Shown here: piece by piece, positions 34,601 to 43,568 of the stretch | Position numbering within the stretch: the stretch's first letter is position 1 | Layout: each line of letters begins with the position of its first letter | From: Candidatus Binataceae bacterium | GTDB taxonomy: Bacteria > Desulfobacterota > Binatia > Binatales > Binataceae | Assembly: GCA_035294265.1 (NCBI GenBank) | Contig: DATGLK010000047.1 | Coordinates: 1 to 61,952 of the forward strand | Length of the DNA stretch: 61,952 nt | Direction: 5' to 3' | The notes under the pieces: generated by a model | Databases searched by the model: none | What the model was told of the DNA's origin: nothing | What the model saw: the letters and a program-made list of their open reading frames with translations, nothing else | Made by a program: the position numbers and the translations under genes

Positions 34601-35143
34601 AGCAGCGTCAACTTCTTTCACATTTTTGATCGTTCGGCCCCTGCCCCGGCGGCCGCGATCGGCGCGCAATTCCGCCAAGCTTTGGCGCCATCCTCCCAAC
34701 TGATGCTGCCGTTTAATTGGGCCAATCTGGGCGTGGCCAATTGCTACGAATACACGGTATTCCCTTCGCACGTTACCGCTTATAACCAGGTCGGATACGA
34801 CGGCGAATACCAATTGACCGGCCGCGGTGGTAGCTTGCGCCTGCTGCGCTGGTCGCCTGATGCCTTGACTTTTGTCGTCAACCCCACCGGCTCCGAACGG
34901 CTGCTCATCAACCAAAACTACTACCCGGGATGGCGTCTTGCGCGTGGTCGCGGTGAAATCGTGGAAGTCGGTGGTCTGCTCGGAGTGCAGCTTCAACCCG
35001 GCGGGCAAACCGTGGAACTGGTCTATCGCAGTCCGGGATTCTACCTCGGTCTGCTGATAGAGTTGGTAGGCATGGTGACCGCCGTCGGCCTGCTGCTGGA
35101 ATGGCCGCGTGCCCGCGCCAGGCAGGATTTAGATTCTGAGTAG
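31601..35143 (+). CDS. Large polytopic membrane protein: two tandem YfhO-like units in one chain
   Basis: This single 1180-residue frame starts at GTG 31601. It holds two homologous halves, residues about 1-590 and about 607-1180, each with some ten membrane helices. Matching blocks are FDWDFFLELHW / LDWDRFLEQHW, FPLWNPYKCGGMPMLGNPQS / FPFWTPYKCGGMPLLGNPES, GHVVFLPAAYFPW / GHVVFLPFAYLPW, LFSRNQDNYRP / MFSRNQDLYRP and LVINQNYDGGWRL / LLINQNYYPGWRL. The D-W-D near the first loop resembles the acidic catalytic motif of GT-C glycosyltransferases such as YfhO and PMT proteins. The role is probably lipid-linked sugar transfer. A fused pair is unusual. The 3' end overlaps the MarR gene antisense. 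Confidence 0.82.
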   Translation: MTSSGKKLLREYALVTLTALAFAAFFSHELLGRLFIPGAAFDWDFFLELHWVPYYEVLHFHQFPLWNPYKCGGMPMLGNPQSGFLTPFFLLQLLVGPVAGLHLEIPLHIAVAWVGGYFLARTLGLGWLAAITLGSAFPASSWLYLHLSEGHVVFLPAAYFPWVMACAWRSARTDRLTPAMVAGALCALILGEGGIYSLSQAGVMVGVMLLAMALVERRLIPLLSLLAIGLFTTGFASIKLLPAAHTMLGHPRPWESYDVNHIRTLLTALFSRNQDNYRPWAAPWGFHEYGAYVSVFPFLALASVAAWRQRGVKIWWFVALIVFLLMLGDFVPYSPWSLLHRLPIYSSERVPSRFAMPFTLAIAALAAYGVEWLARWRAGRLLSACLIVVGIVDAWVVASPDLAHIFDAQDPPIKASPIFRQYQASTYSMFPIGRANLGAVSCYEYTWFTTQALGFNQQNYRGEQYLLGPGQVRLLRWSPNVLSYQVNALGHAILVINQNYDGGWRLWQGQGRLRSLQGLLAIEMTRGRHTIVLRYLGSDFLLGSAITLLTVVLAWALWRVEDPALPVREHGPSEPLDNANALLADLRAVFAYCGTLVDRAVAWSSPLRSRYPRGWEILSVGAGSLLFAAFYCHPLWGRLNQVSLTLDWDRFLEQHWAIYQALAKYHQFPFWTPYKCGGMPLLGNPESTFLTPFIVLDLLFGPVAGAYLAIPLHLAIAMAGAYVLARVYGLGVWGGTSAALAYAGSSWFALHLAAGHVVFLPFAYLPWVLAVLWFACAQERPAGAIAGALLLALMLGEGGVHPLTFTVVTAGLMTSAAVLTMRSVKPLGFFCLMLLFACLFAAPKLLPAIDLMVRHPRPPIGSEVYSPYLLLSAMFSRNQDLYRPAPGWGFHEYGAYVGLPALILFIVGVVGAWRRSVAWLAITIVLFSLAMGAFGRWAPWVLIHYLPALSSEMVAPRFLIPLTLALGMVVGCGAQRLVSGSARGLLPLLLIVMTVDDCHVSSVNFFHIFDRSAPAPAAAIGAQFRQALAPSSQLMLPFNWANLGVANCYEYTVFPSHVTAYNQVGYDGEYQLTGRGGSLRLLRWSPDALTFVVNPTGSERLLINQNYYPGWRLARGRGEIVEVGGLLGVQLQPGGQTVELVYRSPGFYLGLLIELVGMVTAVGLLLEWPRARARQDLDSE

Positions 35144-35697
35144 GAGTTCAACCCGGCTTGCTGAGCACGGCGGCGCCGCGGGCGGCTGAGGGCGCCATTT
35201 TCGGCCGCTAATTCGTCACGATGGCGCGATAGTTCGCCCGAGCTGCCCGCGCAGGCCGGCAGACGCTCCAGGGAACGGCTGATGTTGACCACGCGCCCCA
35301 ACATCTCAAGGAACAGCTCGCATTCCGAGGGAGACAGCGCGGCCAGCAGACGCTGTTGAATTCGAGGGGTCTGCTGGCGCAGCTTGCGCAGCATTGCGGC
35401 TCCGGCGGGAGTTAGGCTCAGCAGGCGAGTACGGCGGTCGCGAAGGCCGATGGTGCGGCGCACCAAACGCTTGCTCTCCAAGCGGTCGATAAGCCCGCCA
35501 ATAGTGGAACGATCGTAGGCGATAAGTTCGGATAGGGTGCCCTGTTCCAGGCCCGGAAACTCGGCGATCGCCAGCAGCGCGGCATATTGGGGCGAGGTGA
35601 TATCAAAGCGCGCTACCACCTCGCCGAAGATCGTGTCGTGAGCCTGATGGGCACGGCGAATCAGATGGCCGGCCGAGCGATACAGGGCCTCGATCAT
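35041..35697 (-). CDS. MarR-family transcriptional regulator with a long C-terminal tail
   Basis: This 218-residue protein has a standard MarR winged-helix domain in residues about 1-145: the recognition region LSELIAYDRSTIGGLIDRLE and the wing RDRRTRLLSLTPAG. The last 65 residues are low-complexity, basic and Ser-rich, and the final 34 are antisense to the 3' end of the YfhO-like gene. A typical MarR protein ends near 150 residues, so the tail may be a late extension. It lies three bases after the LLM oxidoreductase and should regulate it or sense its substrate. Confidence 0.85.
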   Translation of the reverse strand: MIEALYRSAGHLIRRAHQAHDTIFGEVVARFDITSPQYAALLAIAEFPGLEQGTLSELIAYDRSTIGGLIDRLESKRLVRRTIGLRDRRTRLLSLTPAGAAMLRKLRQQTPRIQQRLLAALSPSECELFLEMLGRVVNISRSLERLPACAGSSGELSRHRDELAAENGALSRPRRRRAQQAGLNSYSESKSCLARARGHSSSRPTAVTMPTNSISRPR

Positions 35698-35700
35698 CGC

Positions 35701-36753
35701 TTAAGCCAGCGCTGGAATCACGTCCTTGGCGAAGAGCTCCAATGAGCGCATCGCGTCGGCGGCGGGCAGGGTGTGAAAGTTGATTTGCAGCGAAGCGTGT
35801 TCGAAGCCCCCAACATTTTCATTGAACCGCGCGATGGTATCGCGGACCTCCGCTGGCGAGCCTATGAAAAGGTTGCCAGATTCCACCATCGATTCGAAAC
35901 TCTGGGTACGCATGCGCTGCGATTTTTCGCCGTAGCCGCGATAATCCTTGGAGCTGAAGCCCTCGCTCCATTTGCGGGTGGCGTCGTAGATACCCTCGAA
36001 GTAGGCCTCGACGTGGGGCTTAGCGATCTGGCGGGCACGCGCGCCGTCGCGGTCGACGAACATGTGAAAGGCCAGCATCACTTCGCCGTTGCCGGCATGG
36101 CCTGCCTCGCGCCAGGCTTGGCGGTAGATGCCGATCAGCTCGCGCATCGTTTGCCCCGCGGCCGGATTTGACATCAGCGAATAGCCCATCTTTCCGGCCC
36201 ATTGAAAGGATTCCGGGGTGGTGGTGGCGGCGACGAAAAACTTGGGGCGCGGACGTTGGGTGGGGCGAGGCAGCACGGTCACGTTGTCGAAGCTATAAAA
36301 ACGGCCGTGATGGGTGACGTTCTCCTCGCGCAGCAGCAAATCCACCTGTTCCATCCCTTCGCGAAAGCGAGCGATGGAATCGTCGGGAGAGATGCCGAAG
36401 GCGGTGAATTCGTGCGGCAGGAAGGCGCGGGCGAAACCCACCTCCAGACGCCCGCCCGAGATCCCATCCAGCATCGCAATTTCGCCCGCCATTTTGAGCG
36501 GGTGATTCCAGGCCGGAATGATCGCCCCGGTAATCAGGCGTGCCTGTTTGGTGCGCTGCGAAGCGGCGGCCAGAAAGACGACAGGATTGGGGCTGTAACC
36601 GCCATAGAAATGCAGATGATGTTCCACCGTGCGCACGTGGGTGTAACCCAGCGGTTCGGCGGCTTCCACGATAGCCAGCGACTCGCGAAAATAATCGGCC
36701 GCCGATTTCTCTTGCGGCTTGACGTCGGGGAAAAACTGCACGCCGAATTTCAT
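35701..36753 (-). CDS. LLM class flavin-dependent oxidoreductase
   Basis: This 350-residue luciferase-like monooxygenase opens with MKFGVQFFPDVKP and contains VRTVEHHLHFYGGYSPNP and ISGGRLEVGFARAFLP, typical of the FMN-dependent alkanal/alkane monooxygenase-like group. It probably uses FMNH2 or F420H2 for an oxidation. GGAGGATAAG precedes the ATG. It is the first gene of a two-gene operon with the MarR regulator. The substrate cannot be read from the sequence. Confidence 0.9.
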   Translation of the reverse strand: MKFGVQFFPDVKPQEKSAADYFRESLAIVEAAEPLGYTHVRTVEHHLHFYGGYSPNPVVFLAAASQRTKQARLITGAIIPAWNHPLKMAGEIAMLDGISGGRLEVGFARAFLPHEFTAFGISPDDSIARFREGMEQVDLLLREENVTHHGRFYSFDNVTVLPRPTQRPRPKFFVAATTTPESFQWAGKMGYSLMSNPAAGQTMRELIGIYRQAWREAGHAGNGEVMLAFHMFVDRDGARARQIAKPHVEAYFEGIYDATRKWSEGFSSKDYRGYGEKSQRMRTQSFESMVESGNLFIGSPAEVRDTIARFNENVGGFEHASLQINFHTLPAADAMRSLELFAKDVIPALA

Positions 36754-37178
36754 CTTATCCTCCTGCGCTTCCGAACAATGCTCAGCCTACGGATCTTCAG
36801 CATACTGCCAATATTTGGGTGGTGGCGCAAAGCTCTCCATAGCCTGCTATCTTCTTCTTCGGGTGAGGGAGAAGAACATTGAGGGAGCAAGCCATGATTT
36901 GGGCCGTGGCTTCAAGCAGCGCGTGACTTCGGCATTTCGTCGCCACGCGCCCCTAACATCTGTGTGCCCGTCTTCTTGAAAACTGGTTGTTGCTGCTCTG
37001 CCTATCATAACCGGGCCGGCGGCAAGAGAGTGCAAGGATGGCTTTGGCCAGTTGCTCCAGAGCTGGGCAACGCGATAACTTGCCGCTGCCGCCAGCCATA
37101 TCTTATACTTCGCCGCAGTTGAGGTCGGAGCGCCCTTCAAGCTCTAACAATTCAGGGCTACGAAAACGGGGAAAGATC
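36754..37178. other. 425-bp stretch with no supported gene
   Basis: This lies between the divergent LLM oxidoreductase and UDP-glucuronate decarboxylase genes. A long open frame that extends the latter upstream (from 37038) is low-complexity and lacks a ribosome site, so I treat it as leader. No repeat or RNA structure stands out. Confidence 0.4.
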
Positions 37179-38120
37179 GTGCGGATTTTGGTAACAGGGG
37201 GTGCGGGTTTCATCGGCTCCCATCTATGCGAGCGCTTACTGGAGATGGGCAACGAGGTTATCTGCCTGGACAATTTTTACAGCGGTAGCCGGGCTAACCT
37301 TGCCCGTCTGCACGATAATTCTAGGTTTGAGTTGATCCGCCACGACGTGGTCGAGCCGATTCTGCTGGAAGTCGATCGCATCTTTCACCTGGCCTGCCCA
37401 GCCTCGCCGGTGCATTATCAGTACAACCCGGTCAAGACGACCAAGACCAACGTCATGGGGACGATCAATATGCTGGGGCTGGCTAAGCGGGTCAAAGCAC
37501 GTATCCTGCTGGCCTCCACCAGCGAAGTGTATGGCGATCCAGAGGTCCATCCGCAACGCGAGGACTATTGGGGTCACGTCAATCCGATCGGAGTGCGCTC
37601 GTGCTACGACGAGGGTAAGCGTGTGGCCGAGTGTCTGATGATGGATTACCATCGGCAAAACCAGGTCGACGTTCGCATCGTGCGGATTTTCAACACTTAT
37701 GGGCCCCGGATGGCGATAGATGACGGGCGGGTGATCTCCAATTTCTGCATTGCCGCCTTACGTGGGCGCGACTTGGTGGTTTACGGCGATGGTCGCCAGA
37801 CCCGTTCCTTCGCTTACGTCGATGATTTGATCGAGGGTCTGGTTCGCATGATGGACTGTGAAAGCACGATCGGTCCCGTCAATCTGGGCAACCCCAACGA
37901 ATTCACGATGTTGGAATTGGCGGCGTTGACCATCGAGTTGGCACGCAGCTCCTCGCGGGTGCAATTTCAGCCGCCGCGGCCCGACGACCCTAGCCGCCGC
38001 CAGCCCGATATTAGCTTGGCCCGCCACCATTTGGGATGGGAACCGACAATTGCGCTGCGCGAGGGATTGAGCCGCACGGTCGAGCATTTTCGCGACCAAT
38101 TGCGGCTGCTCGCGGCTTGA
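37179..38120 (+). CDS. UDP-glucuronic acid decarboxylase (UXS-like)
   Basis: This 313-residue extended SDR starts at GTG 37179, seven bases after GGGGA, and opens with the [20 protein letters not shown] cofactor motif. It has LDNFYSG, the [12 protein letters not shown] segment characteristic of UXS, the catalytic Thr/Ser-Tyr-Lys region ([10 protein letters not shown] and [11 protein letters not shown]) and NTYGPRM. It converts UDP-glucuronate to UDP-xylose for surface polysaccharide. It ends seven bases before the convergent acyl-CoA dehydrogenase. Confidence 0.92.
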   Translation: MRILVTGGAGFIGSHLCERLLEMGNEVICLDNFYSGSRANLARLHDNSRFELIRHDVVEPILLEVDRIFHLACPASPVHYQYNPVKTTKTNVMGTINMLGLAKRVKARILLASTSEVYGDPEVHPQREDYWGHVNPIGVRSCYDEGKRVAECLMMDYHRQNQVDVRIVRIFNTYGPRMAIDDGRVISNFCIAALRGRDLVVYGDGRQTRSFAYVDDLIEGLVRMMDCESTIGPVNLGNPNEFTMLELAALTIELARSSSRVQFQPPRPDDPSRRQPDISLARHHLGWEPTIALREGLSRTVEHFRDQLRLLAA

Positions 38121-38127
38121 GAGCGCT

Positions 38128-39271
38128 TCAGGTCCGCATTAGGTCGCGCGCGATCACCACTCGCTGCACCTGCGAAGTGCCCTCGTAAATCTGCAAAAGC
38201 TTGGCATCGCGCATCAGCTTTTCCACCGGGTAGGCCTTCATATAGCCGTAGCCGCCGAAGATCTGGACCGCATCGGTGGTGATCTTCATGCAAGCGTCGG
38301 CGGCGAAGGCTTTGGCGTAGCTGGCGATCGGATTACGGCCGCGCCCCCGGTCTACCCACCAGGCCGCCTTGTAAGTTATAAAGTCTCATCGCTTCCAGCG
38401 CGATCGCCATATCGGCCAACATGAACTGGATGGCCTGAAACTGAGCGATCGGCCGGCCAAAGGCGCTGCGCTCGCTGGCGTAGCGCAGGGCCTCGTCCAG
38501 GGCCCGCTGACTGATACCCGCGGCAATTGCGCCGATATGGGGTCGAGAGCGATCGAAACTGCGCATCGCATACTCGAAACCGCGCCCTTCCTCGCCCACC
38601 AGCGCGTCGGCGGGCAGGTGGACATCATCGAACACGATCTCGGCGGTGTCGGCGGCCCTTTGTCCCAGCTTGCCATGCATCCGGGCGCGCGAGATTCCGG
38701 GCAGGTCGGCAGGCAGCACGAAGCAGGAAAGGCCGCGATGGCGCAGACTGCGATCCGCACTGGCAAAGGTCACAAGCCACTTCGCGTAGGAACCATTGGA
38801 GATGAAGTGTTTGGTGCCGTTTAGTACGAAACCGTCGCCTTGGCGCCGATAAGTGCTGGCAATTCCCGCCACGTCCGAGCCGGCGCCGGGCTCGGTCAGG
38901 GCAAAGGCGCAAAAGGTGAGCTCCCGGGTCAAAGCGGAGAGATAGACTTGCTGCTGCGCATCGTTGCCCGCGATCAGCAGCGGAAGCGCCGCCAAACTAT
39001 TGGTGCCAATACCGTTACTGATTCCCGCGCAGCCGTAATTGAGCTCTTCGCTCACCAGGCAGACCTCCACACAGCCCAGGCCGGGACCACCCAAAGCCTC
39101 CGGAATCTCCAAATTCATCAGTCCAGCCTGAAAGGCGCGCACATACAGATCAGTGGCAAACAGTTCCCGCTCGTCGCACTCGCTGGCTCGCGGGATTATC
39201 TCCTCGCGCGCAAAGCGTCGGGCCAATTCCTTGATCGCTAGCTGTTCGGCGCTGAACTCGAAATCGAGCAT
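38128..39271 (-). pseudogene. Acyl-CoA dehydrogenase interrupted by a single-base frameshift
   Basis: The frame from ATG 39271 gives 312 residues with the FAD-binding CAFALTEPGAGSDV and FISNG motifs. It then shifts frame after IALEAMRL and stops at 38333. Reading on with one base removed from the AAA at 38380-38382 restores a perfect family C-terminus: [19 protein letters not shown] and the catalytic-Glu block [20 protein letters not shown], stopping at 38128. Total length then matches the usual 380 residues. As read, the product lacks the catalytic Glu. It is either a recent pseudogene or a homopolymer sequencing error. Confidence 0.88.
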
Positions 39272-39536
39272 GATGGTGCGACCTCCGGTTTGCCCTTAAC
39301 CATCGCTGCCCGCGGTGCGAAGCGCAAGACGCTAGAGCATCGCTCCAAAGTTACGAGCTCACTGGCTCGGGTTTCGTCGACGGCGCCCAACGATGCCCGG
39401 GTTATTTAACGCCGCCCTAATCGGCGTGCGCCAACCAGCCGGCACAATCGGCGTGAAATCGCTGTCACACGCGTGTTGCATGGATCCAGGAGGGGCGTGG
39501 AATGAAAAGGACGTCCAGGCTCAGCCGAGGTAATCG

Positions 39537-40416
39537 ATGCAGATTCGAGGTTCGATTGTCGAGCTTCTTAAGCTGCTTGCCCTGAGTTTTGCGCTTGCCA
39601 TACCGAGCCAAAGCGATACGGCGCGGGCGGGCAGTTGGCCAGCGACAATTGTTCGCAGTCAGTTGCAGAGTAAGCAGACCTCCACGCTGGAGATTTCGAG
39701 CCGGCCGCGGCTGGCGCGCGATCAGGCGATGGAGATCCGCAGTCAGGGGCGCTACGCCCAGGTGACGATTACGGTTACCGGTCCCAGCGGCGGTTACATT
39801 AGCAACCTCACTCAGCGCCAACTACGAGTGTTCGAGGACGGTACTGCGCGGCCGATAATCGACTGCCAGCAAGATGCGCACACACTGGCGACGGTGGGAA
39901 TCATTATCGATGTCTGGACCATCGCGCCGTGCTCGCCCTCCTTGACCGGTTGCAGCCCGAGGCCTCAACCGCCTTGTTCGACGCCATTGGGCAAGGGCTG
40001 CGGCTGGTCAAGCAGGGACGCTACGCCAAAAAGACCCTGCTGGTAGTTACCGACGGAATCGACAACATGAGCCAGAGCACGCGGACGCAGGTCGTTGAAC
40101 AGGCGCGCCGCCAAGGCGTGCTGGTATACTCGATCGGAGTTGGGCATACCGATGCGCGCGAGGTTGATGTCGATACCTTGCGCAGCCTGTCGGGCGAAAG
40201 CGGGGCGCGCGCTTTTATCGTACCCGAGGTCGGCGACGGCAGCTTGCTTAGCCGCGACGCGCTGGCGATTAGCGGTGAGCTGCGCCGTCAGTACAGGGTG
40301 ACCTTTCTGGCCACCGGCGCAGGCGGTTTGGAGCGACGCGGATGGCGGTCGCCGATCATCCCGACTGCCGAGTGCGGGTGCGGCCCAGTCTGGGGACTCC
40401 TGGGTCAGCCCCGTAA
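39537..40416 (+). pseudogene. VWFA-domain secreted protein, broken by an internal deletion and a second frameshift
   Basis: The first part (ATG 39537, behind GAGGTAA) has a signal-like start and the family segment SNLTQRQLRVFEDGTARPI, then VGIIIDV, where the metal site D-x-S-x-S should follow; it reads IIIDVWTIAP instead. Another frame then gives ALLDRLQPEASTALFDAIG and LLVVTDGIDNMSQ, which lie some 50 residues further on in intact relatives. So the metal site and the following segment are deleted. A third frame is needed near 40335 to reach a family-like C-terminus (DHPDCRVRVRPSLG), ending at 40416. The gene is probably dead. Confidence 0.75.
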
Positions 40417-40461
40417 AGATAGCTTTATTTGTTAACTCTCCTGTCTACAAAGGACGGCCGG

Positions 40462-40866
40462 TTAATGAAGCATCAGGCTGTAAGTGAGTACACTCAGGAC
40501 GAACAACGTGAAGACGGTGTACTTCAGGTTTCGTTCTTCGAATAGAAAATACAGCATCGAGGCCAACACCCGGATATAGGGGGTTATCATGAGCACGGCG
40601 ATGCCGCTGCTGATCAGGATGCGCGGGCGGAGCGCGCCGTGGAACAGGTTGTGCACTTCGGCGATCACGAACGCGAGCAGGTTGGTGCCCGCCAAGCGAA
40701 AGTTATCGGTCAGAGTGCCGGTGGCGAAACGATGCCACAAGGCGCCGCATAGCAGCAAAGTTAGGCTCAGCAGTACCCCTGCCAGCAAAATCCAGCCCAC
40801 CAGGAGATCCATGTTCAACCCGGCCGAGGCAGCGGGTGCCGGATGGGAAGAAGGATGAGATGCCAT
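40462..40866 (-). CDS. DUF1634 membrane protein
   Basis: This 134-residue protein has three hydrophobic segments and the DUF1634 block AVLMITPYIRVLASMLYFL. DUF1634 genes commonly follow sulfite-exporter (TauE/SafE) genes, as here: the gene starts two bases after the TSUP stop. It is probably an accessory subunit of that carrier. The exact role is unknown. Confidence 0.88.
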   Translation of the reverse strand: MASHPSSHPAPAASAGLNMDLLVGWILLAGVLLSLTLLLCGALWHRFATGTLTDNFRLAGTNLLAFVIAEVHNLFHGALRPRILISSGIAVLMITPYIRVLASMLYFLFEERNLKYTVFTLFVLSVLTYSLMLH

Positions 40867-40868
40867 AG

Positions 40869-41693
40869 CTATAGTCCTCTGATGCCTTTGTACAGCATTT
40901 CAATCGCGAGGATTGCCAGGATAAAGAGAAAAAATTGATGGATGGTGCGATTGTGCAAGCGCACCAGAATCCGGGTGCCCAAAAAGGCGCCAGCCACGAT
41001 GCCGATGATGATCGGCGTGGCCAGCTCGGGATGGATCAGGCCGGCCGCCAGATAGACGCTGGCGCCCGCCAGCCCGGTGACCCCGATTATCAGGTTGCTG
41101 GTGGTGGTTGAAACCTTGGCCGGCAGGCCCATTACCAGATCCATTACCAGCACCTTGAGCGCGCCCGCGCCGATGCCCAGCAAGCCGGCGATCAGCCCGG
41201 CGCCGAACATCATCGGGCCACCCAGGTAGGCGCGCCGGGCCGAATACTCGATGGTCTTGCCGGCCGCCTGATCGTAATAGCTGCCGTGCAGCTCTAGCCA
41301 GCGCGAAAAGCGGTCCGGAATCGTTTCGGGCACAAATTCCCCGTGATTGAACCACATCACGATCCAAGAGATGAGCAGGACCAGGCCGAACATGATGTAG
41401 AGATAGCGCTGGCGGGTGACGACCGTGATCATGGCCCCGATGATCGCCCCGCTCATCGTGAACATCTCCAAGAACATTCCGACCTTAAGGTTGGTGATAT
41501 GGTCGCGCACATAGGCCGAAGCGGCGCCGCTGGAGGTGGCAATGACCGAGACTATGCTGATCGCGATGACCTCCTTAATTGGCAGGCCGAAGAAGGTCAG
41601 CACCGGAACCAGGACTACGCCCCCACCCATGCCCGCCATCGCGCCGATAAAGCCGGCGACTACCGAAATCAAAAACAGCGCTGCGAATGACAC
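40869..41693 (-). CDS. TSUP/TauE-SafE family anion permease
   Basis: This 274-residue protein has eight or so helices in two halves. The first carries GAMAGMGGGVVLVPVL and the second GLLGIGAGALKVLVM, the paired glycine-rich motifs of the TSUP family. Members move sulfite, sulfonates or other organic anions across the inner membrane. The loop between the halves (residues about 118-150) is longer than usual. It forms an operon with DUF1634. Confidence 0.9.
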   Translation of the reverse strand: MSFAALFLISVVAGFIGAMAGMGGGVVLVPVLTFFGLPIKEVIAISIVSVIATSSGAASAYVRDHITNLKVGMFLEMFTMSGAIIGAMITVVTRQRYLYIMFGLVLLISWIVMWFNHGEFVPETIPDRFSRWLELHGSYYDQAAGKTIEYSARRAYLGGPMMFGAGLIAGLLGIGAGALKVLVMDLVMGLPAKVSTTTSNLIIGVTGLAGASVYLAAGLIHPELATPIIIGIVAGAFLGTRILVRLHNRTIHQFFLFILAILAIEMLYKGIRGL

Positions 41694-41835
41694 TTTTAGC
41701 TAACCCTTTTCAGACTACGCCGGCGGCAAAAAGCGGGCGCGTCCCTCCCTCCCTGCATACTCGCCCCACCGCGAGTTCAGGCTCGTTTAGCACGCCCCTC
41801 GCCCTTATTCTGGCGACGGCAATGCGTGCGCCGGT

Positions 41836-42810
41836 TCAATGCGTATGGCGCGGCAAGGCCGCGACCCTGGCTTCGACGAAGTCCACCACCTGCCGCTCCA
41901 ACTCGACCCCGTCCAGACGATCGATCTCCTGCACTCCGGTGGGACTGGTCACGTTGACCTCGGTGAGATAGTCGCCGATTATGTCTAGCCCCACGAAATA
42001 AAGCCCGTCGCGCTGCAGCCAGGGCTTGAGGATGCGACAAATCTCGCGGTCGCGCGCCGTCACCGCGGCCTGTACGCAGGTCCCACCGACGTGGATGTTG
42101 CCGCGGTTCTCGTCTGCCAGCGGGACCCGCAGCGTGGCGCCTAGCGGCTCGCCGTCCAGCACGATCAGCCGCTTGTCGCCGGCGCGGATCTCGGGCAGAT
42201 AGCGCTGCGCCATCACCGGTCGCCGTTCGCCATCGGTCGCGGCTTCCAGGATGGCGTTAAGGTTACGATCAGCACGGCTGAGCACAAATACGCCCGCGCC
42301 GCCGTGCCCGTCCAGGGGTTTGACGACCATCTCACCCCCTTGTTCCTCCATGAACACTTTGAGCCGCGCAATTTGATAACTGACCAGCGTCGGCGGAATT
42401 GCGGCGGGAAAATTCAAGGCGTAGAGCTTCTCATTGGCGGTGCGCAGACCCTCGGGCCGATTGAGCACGAAGGTGCGGCTACTATCCACCAGGCTCAGCA
42501 GCATGGTGGCATACAGGTAGTTGGCGTCGGCGGGCGGATCCTTGCGCATCAAGATGGCGTCGAAATGTTCCAGCGGGTTCTCTTGCCCCTGGTCCAGATA
42601 TCGGTAATGAGGTGTGGCGCGCATCACTTCGCATCGCCGCGCCCGACCCCATGCCCGCGGCCCGCGAGCGAACAGATCGGCCAGCCCCATCACGGCCAAG
42701 CGATGGCCGCGACGCTGGGCCTCGAGCATGAAGACGAAAGTAGTGTCCTTATCCACCAGCACCTGCTCCAGCGGATCCATGATAAACGCCAAATTCAGGT
42801 TCACGCTCAT
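41836..42810 (-). CDS. gshB: Glutathione synthetase
   Basis: This 324-residue ATP-grasp enzyme joins gamma-glutamylcysteine and glycine. Recognisable blocks are FIMDPLEQVLVDKDTTF at the N-terminus, RKDPPAD, VVKPLDGHGGAGVF at the ATP site, QRYLPEIRAGDKRL, and VGLDIIGDYLTEVNVTSPTG at the C-terminus. AGAAAGGG precedes the ATG. Its start overlaps rsmE by four bases, so the two are coupled. gshA is not in the window. Confidence 0.94.
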   Translation of the reverse strand: MSVNLNLAFIMDPLEQVLVDKDTTFVFMLEAQRRGHRLAVMGLADLFARGPRAWGRARRCEVMRATPHYRYLDQGQENPLEHFDAILMRKDPPADANYLYATMLLSLVDSSRTFVLNRPEGLRTANEKLYALNFPAAIPPTLVSYQIARLKVFMEEQGGEMVVKPLDGHGGAGVFVLSRADRNLNAILEAATDGERRPVMAQRYLPEIRAGDKRLIVLDGEPLGATLRVPLADENRGNIHVGGTCVQAAVTARDREICRILKPWLQRDGLYFVGLDIIGDYLTEVNVTSPTGVQEIDRLDGVELERQVVDFVEARVAALPRHTH

Positions 42811-43547
42811 GCCCTTTCTCTCTGATCCAGCGCCGCCGCGGCTAAGCTGAGCGCGGCCAGCGCCGCGGTCTCGCTGCGCAAGCGATGGGGTCCCAAGCGA
42901 GCGGCGACAAAACCGTCAGCCAGCGCGGCGGCGCGCTCGCGGGGTGTAAAATCTCCTTCGGGCCCGATCGCCACGATTACCCCAGCGGCGCCGGCGGCCT
43001 GGAGCAGCGTGCCCGCCGAGATACCGTCGGGCTGACAGATCAGAGCCACCATCTCACGCGGGCGCGCGGCAAGGAAGGCTGTCAAAGCCGTCGGTGCTCG
43101 CACCACCGCCGCCACCCCTCCGCTTTGCTTGAGGGCCGCTGTCGCCAGTCGCCGCCAGCGGGACAGGCGAGTTGGGCCGGGATAATCGCTCACGGAGCGC
43201 TCGGTCAGCAGGGGCCAGATCTCGCTGGCACCCAGTTCGCTGGCCTTTTCCACCAGGAAATCCATCCGCGGAGCTTTGATTAAACCGATGGCAAGGATCA
43301 GGGGTGGCGTGCAGGGCGCTGCCAGTTCGGCGAGGATTCGGGCCCATGCGCGAGTGGAATGGAGCGACTCGAGCACGGCGCTCAAGCGCCGTCCGCCGCT
43401 TTCGATCAGAGTCAAATGATCGCCCGGGCGCAGGCGCAAGACGTCGCGCAAGTGATGAAGCTCGGCACCGTTCAGGCAGGCGCGGTCGCCACTAACGGCG
43501 GCGGCATCCAGAGTGAAGGTTGGCCCAATGTGCGATGGCTGGGGCAA
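42807..43547 (-). CDS. rsmE: 16S rRNA m3U1498 methyltransferase
   Basis: This 246-residue SPOUT methyltransferase has an N-terminal PUA-like domain and the knot motifs KAPRMDFLVEKASELG, VIVAIGPEGDFTPRE and LRSETAALAAL, the RsmE signature. It methylates N3 of U1498 in 16S rRNA using SAM. It lies 21 bases after prmA, a common pairing, and overlaps gshB by four bases. Confidence 0.93.
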   Translation of the reverse strand: MPQPSHIGPTFTLDAAAVSGDRACLNGAELHHLRDVLRLRPGDHLTLIESGGRRLSAVLESLHSTRAWARILAELAAPCTPPLILAIGLIKAPRMDFLVEKASELGASEIWPLLTERSVSDYPGPTRLSRWRRLATAALKQSGGVAAVVRAPTALTAFLAARPREMVALICQPDGISAGTLLQAAGAAGVIVAIGPEGDFTPRERAAALADGFVAARLGPHRLRSETAALAALSLAAAALDQRERA

Positions 43548-43568
43548 AATCCCAATCCTGCGGAAAAT

